DNA of 64,000 nucleotides, from positions 620,001 to 684,000 of the forward strand of contig NZ_CP019724.1 in assembly GCF_002005225.1 (NCBI RefSeq). Direction: 5' to 3'. The notes under the pieces are model-generated. The model did no database searches, had not been told where the DNA came from, and saw nothing but the letters and a program-made list of their open reading frames with translations. Made by a program: the position numbers and the translations under genes. Shown one piece after another: positions 43,004 to 51,488 of this stretch (positions within the stretch are counted from its first letter, which is position 1; each line of letters begins with the position of its first letter). The DNA comes from Streptomyces pactum. GTDB taxonomy: Bacteria; Actinomycetota; Actinomycetes; Streptomycetales; Streptomycetaceae.

Positions 43004-43822
43004 CTAGCGGATGCGTCCCAGACCGCCGAACTCGATCCACTCGTCGGTGAGCTGGCGGGGGACCACGTCGGTGTCCGGGCGCCAGGTCGAGACCTCGACC
43101 AGGCCCGGCTCCAGGATGTCCATGCCTTCGAAGAGGGCCTCGACGTCCTTCGGCTCGCGGACCCGGCCCCAGTGCCCCTGGGTCGCCCGGTCCATGAACT
43201 CCGTGACGGACTCGCGCACCTCGGCGTCCTCGCTGACCAGTTGGCACATCACCGCGTAGCTCCCGGGCGCCAGCCGCTCGGTCACGCGGCGGACGACCGC
43301 CATCGGGCCGTCGGTCTCGCTGTCCGGGATGCAGTGGAAGACCGAGTTGAACAGGACGGCCACCGGCTGCGAGAAGTCGATCAGGCGCTGGGTGTCCGGG
43401 TGGGAGAAGATCTCCTCCGTCGAACGCATGTCGGCGTGGATGACGGCGGTGCGTTCGTTCTGGTCGAGCAGCGCGCGGCCGTGGACCAGCACCATCGGGT
43501 CGTTGTCGACGTAGACGACGCGCGAGTCGGGGGCGACGCCCTGGGCGATCTGGTGGACGTTGTCCTGCGTGGGCAGGCCGGAGCCGTGGTCCAGGAACTG
43601 GCGGATACCGTATTCCTGCGCGAGGATCCTGACGACCCGCTGCAGGAAGCGCCGGTTGTTCAGCGCGAGCCGACGGGTGCTGGGTACGACCTTGTCCAGC
43701 TCTCCGACCGCCGCCCGGTCGGCCGCGTAGTTGTCCTTGCCGCCCAGATAGTAATCGTACATACGTGCGGCCGTGGGCACGTTGGCGTCGATCTCCGTGG
43801 ACAACCGCTTGTCGGCTTGCAT
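43004..43822 (-). CDS. SAM-dependent methyltransferase of the DUF574 family
   Basis: A 272-residue protein of the large actinobacterial DUF574 (S-adenosyl methyltransferase) group. The signature start is DANVPTAARMYDYYLGGKDN, followed by FLQRVVRILAQEYGIRQFLD, the motif-I-like HGSGLPT and VVYVDNDPMVLVH. The substrate is unknown for essentially the whole family. The second of two adjacent ATGs (43825 and 43822) is chosen for its four-base spacing to GGGGGA. It stands alone, convergent with the XRE regulator. It is unlikely to serve the graspetide cluster, which uses a different methyltransferase family. Confidence 0.88.
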   Translation of the reverse strand: MQADKRLSTEIDANVPTAARMYDYYLGGKDNYAADRAAVGELDKVVPSTRRLALNNRRFLQRVVRILAQEYGIRQFLDHGSGLPTQDNVHQIAQGVAPDSRVVYVDNDPMVLVHGRALLDQNERTAVIHADMRSTEEIFSHPDTQRLIDFSQPVAVLFNSVFHCIPDSETDGPMAVVRRVTERLAPGSYAVMCQLVSEDAEVRESVTEFMDRATQGHWGRVREPKDVEALFEGMDILEPGLVEVSTWRPDTDVVPRQLTDEWIEFGGLGRIR

Positions 43823-43915
43823 CATTCCCCCAGCTCCGTACCGCGCCAACTGCTCTGGCCTGACCGAGAGTACATCCTAGAGACCCTGCGTTCGGAGGAA
43901 CCAGTGCCCCGGCGA

Positions 43916-43960
43916 AGCGGGCGCCAAGTCGACTGCCACGCAGTCGACTTGGCGCCCGCT
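43916..43960 (-). terminator. Terminator of the liv operon
   Basis: Arms 43916-43936 and 43940-43960 are perfectly complementary over 21 bases with a 3-base loop, nine bases beyond the livK stop codon. Confidence 0.9.
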
Positions 43961-43968
43961 CGGGTCGG

Positions 43969-45249
43969 TCAGCCGCGAGCGGCCAGGTACGCGTCGACGC
44001 CGGGCGCCTTGTGCGCCTCCTCCAGGCCGACCAGGCCACCGACCGCCTCGGCGTCGGGCTTCAGCACGTAGGTGGACCGGCTGGCCGGCTCGGTCACGAG
44101 GGTGAAGTTCTGCGGAGTGCCGAGGCCGGTGTCGACGTTCTTCTGCGAGCGGTGCGCCTTGACCACGTCCTGACGGGTGAGGCTGCCGCCCTCACAGGCC
44201 TTCTTCAGGTCGGAGCCCATCAGTTGGGCGGCGTTGTATCCGGAGAGCACTCCCGAGTCGACCGGCTCGCCCGGGTACTTCTTGTTGTAGGAGGCGACCA
44301 TCTTCTTGACGCCGGGCAGGTCGGAGCTGACCGCCGGTGCGGCGCTGACCACGTGGACCATGGCTTCCAGCGCCGCCGCCGCGGGCGTCTTCATCAACTG
44401 CGGGGCGTAGCCGGGAGCGCTGCTGACGATCGGCACCTTCAGGCCCCGGGCGGCGGCCACGCCGGCGAGGGAGGCGGTCTGGGCGGGGCCCGCGCTGATC
44501 AGGATCGCCTTCACCCCGGCCTTGCTCAGCGCCGAGACCTGCGCGGTGAGATCGGTGTCCGTGGCCTTGATCTTCTGGCCTACCACCTTCATCCCCGCCT
44601 GCTCGGCGGCCCACTCGGAGCCCTCCAGCGCGTTGGCGCCGTAGTCGCCCTCGAAGTAGACGTGGCCGATCGTGTCACCCTTGGCGATCTTCTTGGTGCG
44701 GGTCAGGAAGTCGACGGCGGCGATCATGTCGAGGTCGTAGGTGGTGCCGAGGACCTGGACGGAGTCCCTGCCCAGCAGCGAGGCGGCCCAGGCCTGCGGG
44801 AAGGTCAGCATGTGGTCCCGCTCGATGTCGTCGAGCAGGGCCGCGACCACCGGCGAGCCGATCACCTGGGGCAGGGCGACGACGTCCGGGGAGATGTCGG
44901 CGTAGGCGGTGACCGCCTTCTGCACGTCGTAGCCGTGGTCCTTGACGACGATCTCGACCTTGCGGCCGCAGATGCCGCCCGCGGCGTTGGTCTCGTCGGC
45001 CCACATCTGCTGGGCCTGCACGATGCTCTTGCCGAGGGTGGCGTAGGGGCCGGTAAGGTCGGTCAGCGCGCCCAGCTTGATGGCCTTGTCGCTGACTCCG
45101 GGGCCGGCCTTGACGCCGTCGGCGGCTTCGTCGGTGCTCCCGCCCTCCGCCTTCGTGCTGCACGCGGTGCCCGCGAGCAGCACGGCGGCCAGTGCCGCGG
45201 CCAGAGCGGCGGTCCGGGTGGTGCGGGGCCTGGGGTGCGTGACGTTCAC
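43969..45249 (-). CDS. livK: Branched-chain amino-acid-type ABC transporter substrate-binding lipoprotein
   Basis: A 426-residue lipoprotein of the periplasmic-binding-protein type I fold. The signal ends in the lipobox-like LLAGTAC with Cys30. The mature domain begins IKLGALTDLTGPYATLGKSI, the Leu/Ile/Val-binding family pattern, and has GDYGANALEGSEWAAEQAG in the hinge region. In actinomycetes these proteins also bind aromatic or other carboxylates, so leucine specificity is not certain. It is the last gene of the five-gene operon and its GTG overlaps the livM stop (GTGA). It should capture substrate on the outer membrane face for LivHMGF. Confidence 0.92.
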   Translation of the reverse strand: MNVTHPRPRTTRTAALAAALAAVLLAGTACSTKAEGGSTDEAADGVKAGPGVSDKAIKLGALTDLTGPYATLGKSIVQAQQMWADETNAAGGICGRKVEIVVKDHGYDVQKAVTAYADISPDVVALPQVIGSPVVAALLDDIERDHMLTFPQAWAASLLGRDSVQVLGTTYDLDMIAAVDFLTRTKKIAKGDTIGHVYFEGDYGANALEGSEWAAEQAGMKVVGQKIKATDTDLTAQVSALSKAGVKAILISAGPAQTASLAGVAAARGLKVPIVSSAPGYAPQLMKTPAAAALEAMVHVVSAAPAVSSDLPGVKKMVASYNKKYPGEPVDSGVLSGYNAAQLMGSDLKKACEGGSLTRQDVVKAHRSQKNVDTGLGTPQNFTLVTEPASRSTYVLKPDAEAVGGLVGLEEAHKAPGVDAYLAARG

Positions 45250-46472
45250 GGGGTGTGCTCCTTGGTTCGTGCGGTGTTGGCGGTGGTGCCCGGGGGCCGG
45301 GGTGTGGCACCGGCGTCCGGAGGACCGGTGACGGATGGCTTGCGGCGCAGGCGGGCGCGGGTCCGACGGGTCAGTCCGTGCAGGCCGTCGGGGGCGTAGA
45401 GCAGGATCACGACGATCGCCGCGCCGTAGAGGTAGCGGGAGGCCTCGGTCGGACCGATCGAGCCGTCGCCGGAGCCCGGGGTCGCCACCAGCGGCAACTG
45501 GTCGGCGTAGCGGGTCATCAGCAGGGGCAGCGCGGTGACGAAGACGGCGCCGGCGGTGGCTCCCGCCACCGAGCCGAGGCCGCCGATGACGATCATGGCG
45601 AGGTAGTCGACGGAAAGGAGGAGGGAGAAGTAGTCGGGCACGACTCGGCGGAAGGACAGTGCGAGCAGGACGCCGGCGAGGCCCGCGTACATCGAGGAGA
45701 CGACGAACGCGGCCGAGCGGTACCGGGCCACGTGCACGCCCATGACGGACGCCGCGGTCTCACTGTCGCGCAGCGCCACCAGGGCGCGTCCGGGGCGTCC
45801 GCGCAGCAGTCCGCGCGCGGTGAACCAGGTGAGCGCGAAGAGGGCGAGACCCAGGTACCAGAGCCGTTCCTCGGCGCCGAACGGCACGCCCAGGACGGTC
45901 AGTTCGGGGTCGGTCTCGGCGAAGGTGAACCCGCCGATCTCCAGGGGCGGCACCGAACGTCCGTTGAAGCCGCCGGTGACGGAGTCCGCGGTGAGCAGGA
46001 CGTGGTGGCCCAGGAAGACCAGGGCGAGGGTGGCCACGCCGAGGTAGATGCCCTTGACCCGGCCGGCGACGGGGCTGAACAGGCCGCCCGCGGCACCGGC
46101 GAGCAGCACCGCGAGGACGGCGGCGACGGCGGGCGGCAGCCCCGGTCCGGGCTCCCCCGCCAGCCATACGTAGCCGTAGGCGCCGACGGCGAGGAAGAAG
46201 GCGTGTCCGAGGGAGAGCTGTCCGGCGGTACCACTGAGCAGGCCCAGGCCGACGGCGCCGATGGCGGCGGCCATGGAGAACAGGCCGATGCGCAGCCAGA
46301 AGGCGTCGAGGTAGAAGGGCAGGGCGCACAGGAGGAGGGCGGGCAGCAGGAGCGCGCCCCGCTTGAGGAGGTCGCGTCTTGGGCGGAGACCGGACCCGGG
46401 GAAACCGGACTTGGAGAGACCGGACTTGGAGAGACCGGACTTGGAGAGACCGGAGTCGGGGAGTTCAGACAC
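45246..46472 (-). CDS. livM: Branched-chain amino-acid-type ABC permease LivM
   Basis: A 408-residue permease with about ten membrane helices and the family loop SVDYLAMIVIGGLGSVAGAT near 320. The N-terminus (about 1-29) has an unusual tandem repeat of five residues (SGLSK three times) encoded by 15-bp DNA repeats, absent in typical LivM proteins. The membrane domain starts at about residue 36. The GTG at 46472 follows GAAGGGAG and overlaps the livH gene by eight bases. The C-terminal 50 residues are basic and Pro-rich. It pairs with LivH to form the channel. Confidence 0.9.
   Translation of the reverse strand: MSELPDSGLSKSGLSKSGLSKSGFPGSGLRPRRDLLKRGALLLPALLLCALPFYLDAFWLRIGLFSMAAAIGAVGLGLLSGTAGQLSLGHAFFLAVGAYGYVWLAGEPGPGLPPAVAAVLAVLLAGAAGGLFSPVAGRVKGIYLGVATLALVFLGHHVLLTADSVTGGFNGRSVPPLEIGGFTFAETDPELTVLGVPFGAEERLWYLGLALFALTWFTARGLLRGRPGRALVALRDSETAASVMGVHVARYRSAAFVVSSMYAGLAGVLLALSFRRVVPDYFSLLLSVDYLAMIVIGGLGSVAGATAGAVFVTALPLLMTRYADQLPLVATPGSGDGSIGPTEASRYLYGAAIVVILLYAPDGLHGLTRRTRARLRRKPSVTGPPDAGATPRPPGTTANTARTKEHTP
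46396..46455 (-). repeat. 15-bp tandem repeat in the 5' end of livM
   Basis: Three near-identical 15-bp units of TTGGAGAGACCGGAC (46411, 46426 and 46441, the last diverging at its final base) follow a degenerate copy. They encode repeated Ser-Gly-Leu-Ser-Lys. Copy-number change would preserve the frame. Confidence 0.9.
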
Positions 46473-47361
46473 GGGCCGCTCCCTTCGCCGCGAAGAGCCC
46501 GGCGGGGCGCACCAGGAGGACCAGCACCATCACGGCGTACGGGGCGACGTCGCCGAAGCCCTCGCCGAGGACGTGCAGGTCGGACTGGTAGCCCGCGACG
46601 AAGGCCTCGGTGAGGCCGATCAGCATGCTGCCGACCAGGGCGCCGACCGGGGAGGCCATGCCGCCGAGGATGGCGGCCGGGAAGGCCTTCAGGGCGATCT
46701 GCCCGGTGGTGCGCTCCAGTCCGGGCGCCGGGAAGGCGACCAGGAAGACCGCGGCGAGCGCGGCGAGTCCGCCTGCCAGGCACCAGGCGACGGTGCGTAC
46801 GCGGGTCAGACGTACGCCCATGAGGGCGGCGGCCTCCCCGTCCTCGGCCGCCGCGCGCAGCGACAGGCCCCAGGGAGTGAACCTGAAGAGGGCGAAGGCC
46901 CCGCCGATGGCCACGGCGGACACCAGGATCGCGGCGATGCGGCTGTCGGCGACGGTCACCGGGCCCAGGTCCGTCACCGAGTTGCCCCAGGGGTCGCCGA
47001 GCGGCAGCAGGTCGCCGCCGATGCGCCGGGCCAGGTCGGTGACCAGGACGATGTCTATGCCGATGGTGACGATGGTCTGGACGTGGGCGGAGTGCGGGTC
47101 GGTCCCGACCCGTTGCAGCACCAGCCGGTCCAGGGCCCCGGCCACGGCCGCCGTCACGAGGACGGCGACGGCCAGCGCCCCGGCGAAGCCGATGTCGTCG
47201 TGCAGGACGGCGACGAGGTACCCGCCGAGCAGGAGCAGGGAACCGTGGGCGAAGCTCAGCACGCCGGACGCCTTGAAGATGGTGACGAAGCCGAGGGCGA
47301 TCAGGGCGTAGACGGACCCCAGGGCGAGGCCGTTGAGGAGGTTGTCGAGGAAGCCGGTCAT
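46465..47361 (-). CDS. livH: Branched-chain amino-acid-type ABC permease LivH
   Basis: A 298-residue permease with about eight membrane helices. The start GFLDNLLNGLALGSVYALIA and the loop AFPAAILGGMASPVGALVGS are characteristic of LivH. ATG at 47361 overlaps the livG stop (ATGA). Its C-terminus overlaps livM. The transport substrate depends on LivK; the permease pair LivH/LivM is complete and intact. Confidence 0.92.
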   Translation of the reverse strand: MTGFLDNLLNGLALGSVYALIALGFVTIFKASGVLSFAHGSLLLLGGYLVAVLHDDIGFAGALAVAVLVTAAVAGALDRLVLQRVGTDPHSAHVQTIVTIGIDIVLVTDLARRIGGDLLPLGDPWGNSVTDLGPVTVADSRIAAILVSAVAIGGAFALFRFTPWGLSLRAAAEDGEAAALMGVRLTRVRTVAWCLAGGLAALAAVFLVAFPAPGLERTTGQIALKAFPAAILGGMASPVGALVGSMLIGLTEAFVAGYQSDLHVLGEGFGDVAPYAVMVLVLLVRPAGLFAAKGAARV

Positions 47362-48158
47362 GCCGCGTCCTCCCCGGTCGTGCCGGTGCCGAGGTAGGCG
47401 CGCAGCACCTCGGGGCCGCGCCGGACCTCGGCGGGGGTGCCGTGGGCGATGGCCTTGCCGAAGTCGAGCACGGTGACCTCGTCGGCGAGCCGCATGACCA
47501 GTCCCATGTCGTGCTCGACCAGTACTACGGACAGGCCGAGTTCGGCGCGGATCTCCCGGACGACCTCGGTCATGCGGGCGCGTTCGGCGGCGTTCATGCC
47601 GGCCACGGGTTCGTCGAGCAGCAGTACACGGGGCTCCAGACAGAGGGCACGGGCGAGTTCGACGCGCTTGCGGTCGCCGTAGGACAGCAGGGCGACGGGT
47701 GCGTCGAAGTGGGCGCCCAGGCCGGTGAGTTCGGCGATCTCACGGGCCTTGGCGAGGTGTTCACGCTGCTCGCGCACGGCGCGCGGCAGACGCAGGGCGC
47801 TGGCGGCGAAGCCGGCGTGGGACAGGGCGTGGCGGCCGAGCATCAGGTTGTCGGCGACGGTGCCCTGAGTGGTGACGATGTTCTGGAAGGTGCGGGCCAC
47901 GCCGAGGGCGGCGATCCTGTGCGGGGCGAGCCGGGTCAGTTCGGCGTCGCCGAGTCGCACGGTGCCCGCGGTGGGCCGGTAGAGGCCCGACAGGACGTTG
48001 AAACAGGTGGACTTGCCCGCGCCGTTGGGGCCGATGACGGCGTGCACGGTGCCCGGGGCGACGGTGAAGGAGACGTCGTCGAGGGCGACCAGCCCGGCGA
48101 AGCGCACGGTCACGTTCCGGACCTCGAGCGCGGGGGGTGCGGCGGTTCGGGTGGTCAC
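47358..48158 (-). CDS. livG: ABC transporter ATPase LivG
   Basis: A 266-residue ATPase with Walker A GPNGAGKST, a Q-loop region at VARTFQNIV, the LivG-specific signature variant LLSYGDRKRVELARAL, Walker B RVLLLDEPVAGMN and the H-loop VLVEHDMGLVM. The LivG/BraF C-terminal extension (LDFGKAIAHGTPAEV) is present. The GTG at 48158 overlaps the livF stop (GTGA). It works as a heterodimer with LivF to power uptake. Confidence 0.93.
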   Translation of the reverse strand: MTTRTAAPPALEVRNVTVRFAGLVALDDVSFTVAPGTVHAVIGPNGAGKSTCFNVLSGLYRPTAGTVRLGDAELTRLAPHRIAALGVARTFQNIVTTQGTVADNLMLGRHALSHAGFAASALRLPRAVREQREHLAKAREIAELTGLGAHFDAPVALLSYGDRKRVELARALCLEPRVLLLDEPVAGMNAAERARMTEVVREIRAELGLSVVLVEHDMGLVMRLADEVTVLDFGKAIAHGTPAEVRRGPEVLRAYLGTGTTGEDAA

Positions 48159-48946
48159 GCGGCCCCCTTGCCGTCGGTGGCCTCGGTGGTGTCCCCCAGG
48201 TAGAGGCGGCGCACGGCGTCCGTCCGCGCGAGTTCGCCGGCGGCGCCGGCCAGCCGGATCTCGCCGACCTCCAGGACGTAGGCGTGTTCGGCGAGGGACA
48301 ACGCCATGCCGGCGTTCTGTTCCACGAGGAGTACGGCGGTGCCCTGGGTGTTGATCTCGCGGACGACCTCGGCGATGCGGTCGACCATCATCGGGGCCAG
48401 CCCGAGGGAGGGCTCGTCGAGGAGGAGCAGGCGGGGTGCGGCCATCAGGGCACGGCCGATGGCCAGCATCTGCTGCTCTCCGCCGGACAGCAGGCCGGCG
48501 GCCTGGCGGGTGCGTTCGGCGAGCCGCGGGAAGAGGGTGAAGACCCGCTCCCGGGACTCGCGGACCTGGGCCGGGGCGCGCCGGCCGAGTCCGAGCCCGC
48601 CGGCCCGCAGGTTCTCGTCGACGCTGAGTCCGGCGAACACCCGCCTGCCCTCGGGTACCTGTACGACTCCGGCGCGTACGGCGGCGACCGGGTCCCGGCC
48701 TTCGAGGGCCGTGTCGCCGTAGCGGACCCGGCCGGCCGTGATCGCGCCGCGGTGCAGGCGCAGTGTGCCCGAGACCGCCCGCAGCAGCGTCGTCTTGCCG
48801 GCGCCGTTGGCACCGAGCAGCGCGACCACGCCGCCGTAGGGGACGGTCAGGGACACGGAACGGAGGGCGGACAGTGCGCGCCCGTACGTCACGTCGAGGC
48901 CATCGACGCGCAGGGCGGGCTCGCCGTCCGGTGGTGCTGCGGGCAT
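48155..48946 (-). CDS. livF: ABC transporter ATPase LivF, first gene of the liv operon
   Basis: A 263-residue ATPase with Walker A GANGAGKTT, signature LLSGGEQQMLAIGRAL, Walker B RLLLLDEPSLGLAP and H-loop LLVEQNAGMAL, all typical of LivF/BraG. It is the first gene of the order livF-livG-livH-livM-livK; every junction overlaps, so the five proteins are translationally coupled. AAGGAG lies seven bases before the ATG. A small perfect hairpin sits in the leader just upstream and may influence initiation. A frame starting at 49339 has no support. Confidence 0.93.
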   Translation of the reverse strand: MPAAPPDGEPALRVDGLDVTYGRALSALRSVSLTVPYGGVVALLGANGAGKTTLLRAVSGTLRLHRGAITAGRVRYGDTALEGRDPVAAVRAGVVQVPEGRRVFAGLSVDENLRAGGLGLGRRAPAQVRESRERVFTLFPRLAERTRQAAGLLSGGEQQMLAIGRALMAAPRLLLLDEPSLGLAPMMVDRIAEVVREINTQGTAVLLVEQNAGMALSLAEHAYVLEVGEIRLAGAAGELARTDAVRRLYLGDTTEATDGKGAA

Positions 48947-49564
48947 CACGGCTCCTTGGGACCGTGCCGGGGTCGGCACGGTGACGGGAAGGGGGGAGCT
49001 CACGACAGCACGCGCGCCGGTGGCGGTACAGAGCCGCGGCCCGGGTCGCTGCGGCGTCCCAGTCCCGGGACGGAGAGTCTGTGCGGATGCCCAGGCTCGG
49101 GCCGCGGCGCCGCATCGGAGCCGGGCCGGGTCGACGCGGGTGCCGGATCGCCGGGGAGGCGCGAGCACCTGGCGGGCGACGCCGCCGCCGCGTTCCGGAC
49201 GTCGGTGTTCGCGGTCACGCCGGCGCGCTGCGACGGCACCCGCGCGCGGGCCAGGGCACCGGGCCCGCACCGAGAGCGGGCAGCGGTGAGGGTGGGGCCC
49301 GCCCGAGCCCGTGGAGGGGGAGCGGCCATCGCGGGACACGGCCCGAGCGCAGGCGCCGGATCTCGGTGTCCCCGAACCACACCGCGAGAGGGCGCCCGGC
49401 GCACTGCCAGCACGTCGGGCCCGTAGTCACACCCGACGCGAATCTCCTCTCCGTACCCACCCGAGCGCCGGGGTCCGCGCCGTGTCAGAGCGCCAGGGGC
49501 CTCGCATCGTGCCGCATGACGGACGGCGTGCTCGTAAGGGGGTGGCGTTCGACGGTTCGCGCCA
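48947..49564. other. Gene-free region upstream of the liv operon
   Basis: About 620 bp with no convincing gene. Frames here lack actinomycete codon bias and protein-like composition. It should hold the liv promoter and the 3' end of the FAD oxidase transcript. Apart from the leader hairpin at 48961-48982, I see no clear regulatory motif. Confidence 0.6.
48961..48982 (-). promoter_or_regulatory. Leader hairpin of the liv operon
   Basis: ACCGTGCCG-GGGT-CGGCACGGT forms a perfect 9-bp stem starting 15 bases upstream of the livF ATG, next to the ribosome-binding site. It may tune translation or be an operator. Confidence 0.4.
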
Positions 49565-50962
49565 TCAGCCCGGGACGGGCGGAATGTTCTGGTTCACGTG
49601 GAACAGGTTGTCCGGATCGTAGGCACCCTTGATCGAGGCCAGCCGATCGAAGTGCCCCCGGTAGGTGGTCCGGACCCGGTCCGCGCTCTCCTGCTCGCCG
49701 ATGAAGTTGACGTAGGAGCCGCCCATGGAGTGCGGGTGCAGAGCGGTCCAGTAGTCCACGCACCATTGCCGGATCAGGTCGGCACGGGCGGGGTCCGGGT
49801 CGATGCCACCGATCACTCCGGACCAGACGGCGTCGCGATAGGCCCAGGCCGTGTCATCGGCTCCGACCTGGTGAGCCGCACCGTCCACCGGGTACAGGTG
49901 CATGGTCGAGAGATCCGTCGGGATGTTCTCCCCGAATGTGTGGTGTACGTCGACGGCGGCGTCGGAGACCGTGTCGAAGAAGTCGCCGCGCCAGTACCAC
50001 TGCAGGCCCTTGGGGATCAGTGTGTCGAACATCGTCTGGAGCTCGGGGTAGGGCATGGGGGTCGTGAAGTGGAAGGCAGGCGGCGCCGGTTCGCCGACCA
50101 CTGCGAGCACCTGCTCCAGACGCTCGGCGGAGAGGTCCCCCGTGTAACACCACACCACCCCGCACACCTTCTGCCCGTGGATCGGCTCGGGGAAGGGCGG
50201 GCCGGGCGGCACGACCAGCACCGCGAAGAATCCGTAGAGGTCCTCGGGAGCGGCGGGCAGGAACTCCCGGTACCAGCGCAGCACCTCCGGCGTACGGTCG
50301 ACGGGCCACACCGTCACCGCGACTCCGACCGTGTGTGCCGGTCGCGGCCGGAAGGTGAACGACGTCACCACGCCGAAGTTGCCGCCGCCACCCCGCAACG
50401 CCCAGAACAGGTCCGGGTGGTTCTCGGCCGACGCGGTGACGCAGCTACCGTCGGCGAGGACCACGTCGGCCGACAGCAGACTGTCGATCGTCAGACCGTA
50501 CTTGCGCGTGAGGTAGCCGTGTCCGCCTCCCAGAGTGAGACCGCCGACGCCCGTGGTCGACATGATCCCTGCGGGCACGGCGAGTCCGAAGGCATGCGTG
50601 GCATGATCCACGTCACCGAGCTGGCTGCCGCCTCCGACCTGGACGGTGCCCGCGTCCGGATCCACCCTGACCCAGCGCATCGGCGACAGGTCGAGCATCA
50701 GCCCGTCGTCGACCAGGCACAGACCCGGCCCGCTGTGACCGCCGCCGCGCACCGCCAGCTCGGCTCCGGTGTCCTTGGCGAAGGAGATCGTCGCCTGCAC
50801 GTCCGCCACGTCCACGCACTGCGCGACAGCGGCCGGCCGCCGATCGATCATCGCGTTGTAAATGCTGCGGGCCTCGTCGTAGCCCGGATCCGGCGGGGTG
50901 ATCACCGGTCCCCGCAGCGCCTCCCGCAGACTGCCGACAGCAGTGTCGTCGATGCCGCCCAT
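49565..50962 (-). CDS. Berberine-bridge-type FAD-linked oxidase
   Basis: A 465-residue VAO-family oxidase. The FAD-attachment loop VRGGGHSGPG contains the His expected to bind FAD covalently. The second loop TTGVGGLTLGGGHGYLTRKYG lacks the Cys found in bicovalent members, so attachment is probably single. The C-terminal BBE motif is VNFIGEQESADRVRTTYRGH, then YDPDNLFHVNQNI. No signal peptide was seen, implying cytoplasmic action. The ATG at 50962 has AAAAGGGG upstream. Such enzymes oxidise sugars or secondary metabolites; the substrate is unknown and no biosynthetic genes adjoin. Confidence 0.9.
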   Translation of the reverse strand: MGGIDDTAVGSLREALRGPVITPPDPGYDEARSIYNAMIDRRPAAVAQCVDVADVQATISFAKDTGAELAVRGGGHSGPGLCLVDDGLMLDLSPMRWVRVDPDAGTVQVGGGSQLGDVDHATHAFGLAVPAGIMSTTGVGGLTLGGGHGYLTRKYGLTIDSLLSADVVLADGSCVTASAENHPDLFWALRGGGGNFGVVTSFTFRPRPAHTVGVAVTVWPVDRTPEVLRWYREFLPAAPEDLYGFFAVLVVPPGPPFPEPIHGQKVCGVVWCYTGDLSAERLEQVLAVVGEPAPPAFHFTTPMPYPELQTMFDTLIPKGLQWYWRGDFFDTVSDAAVDVHHTFGENIPTDLSTMHLYPVDGAAHQVGADDTAWAYRDAVWSGVIGGIDPDPARADLIRQWCVDYWTALHPHSMGGSYVNFIGEQESADRVRTTYRGHFDRLASIKGAYDPDNLFHVNQNIPPVPG

Positions 50963-51488
50963 GGCCGAGGACCCCTTTTCCACATGAACTTGATGAGCCC
51001 CGCACCCATGGGAGACACATCACGTCCACGCAGACGGGCGTGGGTTTGTTTGCGCCTCGGCACCGATGCGGCGAGTGCGTCCCTGCCCGCCTCCAGTCTT
51101 CACCCGTCCGCCACACTCCGCACGTCGGCGGAAAGTTGTGGATGAAGCGGGTCATGGACATCCGTGCGGACCCTGCGGGCGGGCGCGGACGTCATCGTCC
51201 GCCACCCTTCTCACGCCCCGACGCCCACGGCAACCCCCGCCCGCCGCAGACCCCCGGCGTCGAGGAGGCCGAGGAGTCCCCGCGCGTGTGCAGCCGGCCG
51301 AGACCGGTCACCTACTCGCAGAGGCCGCACTCACTGGGCGCGGCCGGTCCGCTGCGAGACGCCGTGCCTCCTCCCGAGGGCCGCCTCGGACGCCGTACCC
51401 CCGGTGTCCGCCCCGCGTCCGCGGGGACTCGCTCCGGGTCGCGGCCGGCGCACGGCCGCGACCCGCGGTGCGCGTCGTGCCCTCTCCG
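50963..51488. other. Gene-free region between two minus-strand oxidase genes
   Basis: About 525 bp without a credible gene. It contains the hairpin terminator of the upstream L-amino-acid oxidase and presumably a separate promoter for the FAD-linked oxidase. Nothing else was recognised. Confidence 0.6.
51435..51465 (-). terminator. Terminator of the L-amino-acid oxidase gene
   Basis: CGGGTCGCGGCCG-GCGCA-CGGCCGCGACCCG (arms 51435-51447 and 51453-51465) is a perfect 13-bp stem, 24 bases after the stop codon. Confidence 0.8.

Noticed and set aside
43004..43822. The DUF574 methyltransferase considered as the missing tailoring enzyme of the graspetide cluster.
   Set aside because: It belongs to a different methyltransferase family from TgmC-type enzymes, is 10 kb away and is on the opposite strand.
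49000..49540. Open frames of 80-180 codons on both strands in the gap upstream of the liv operon.
   Set aside because: None has normal codon bias, a ribosome-binding site or protein-like composition.
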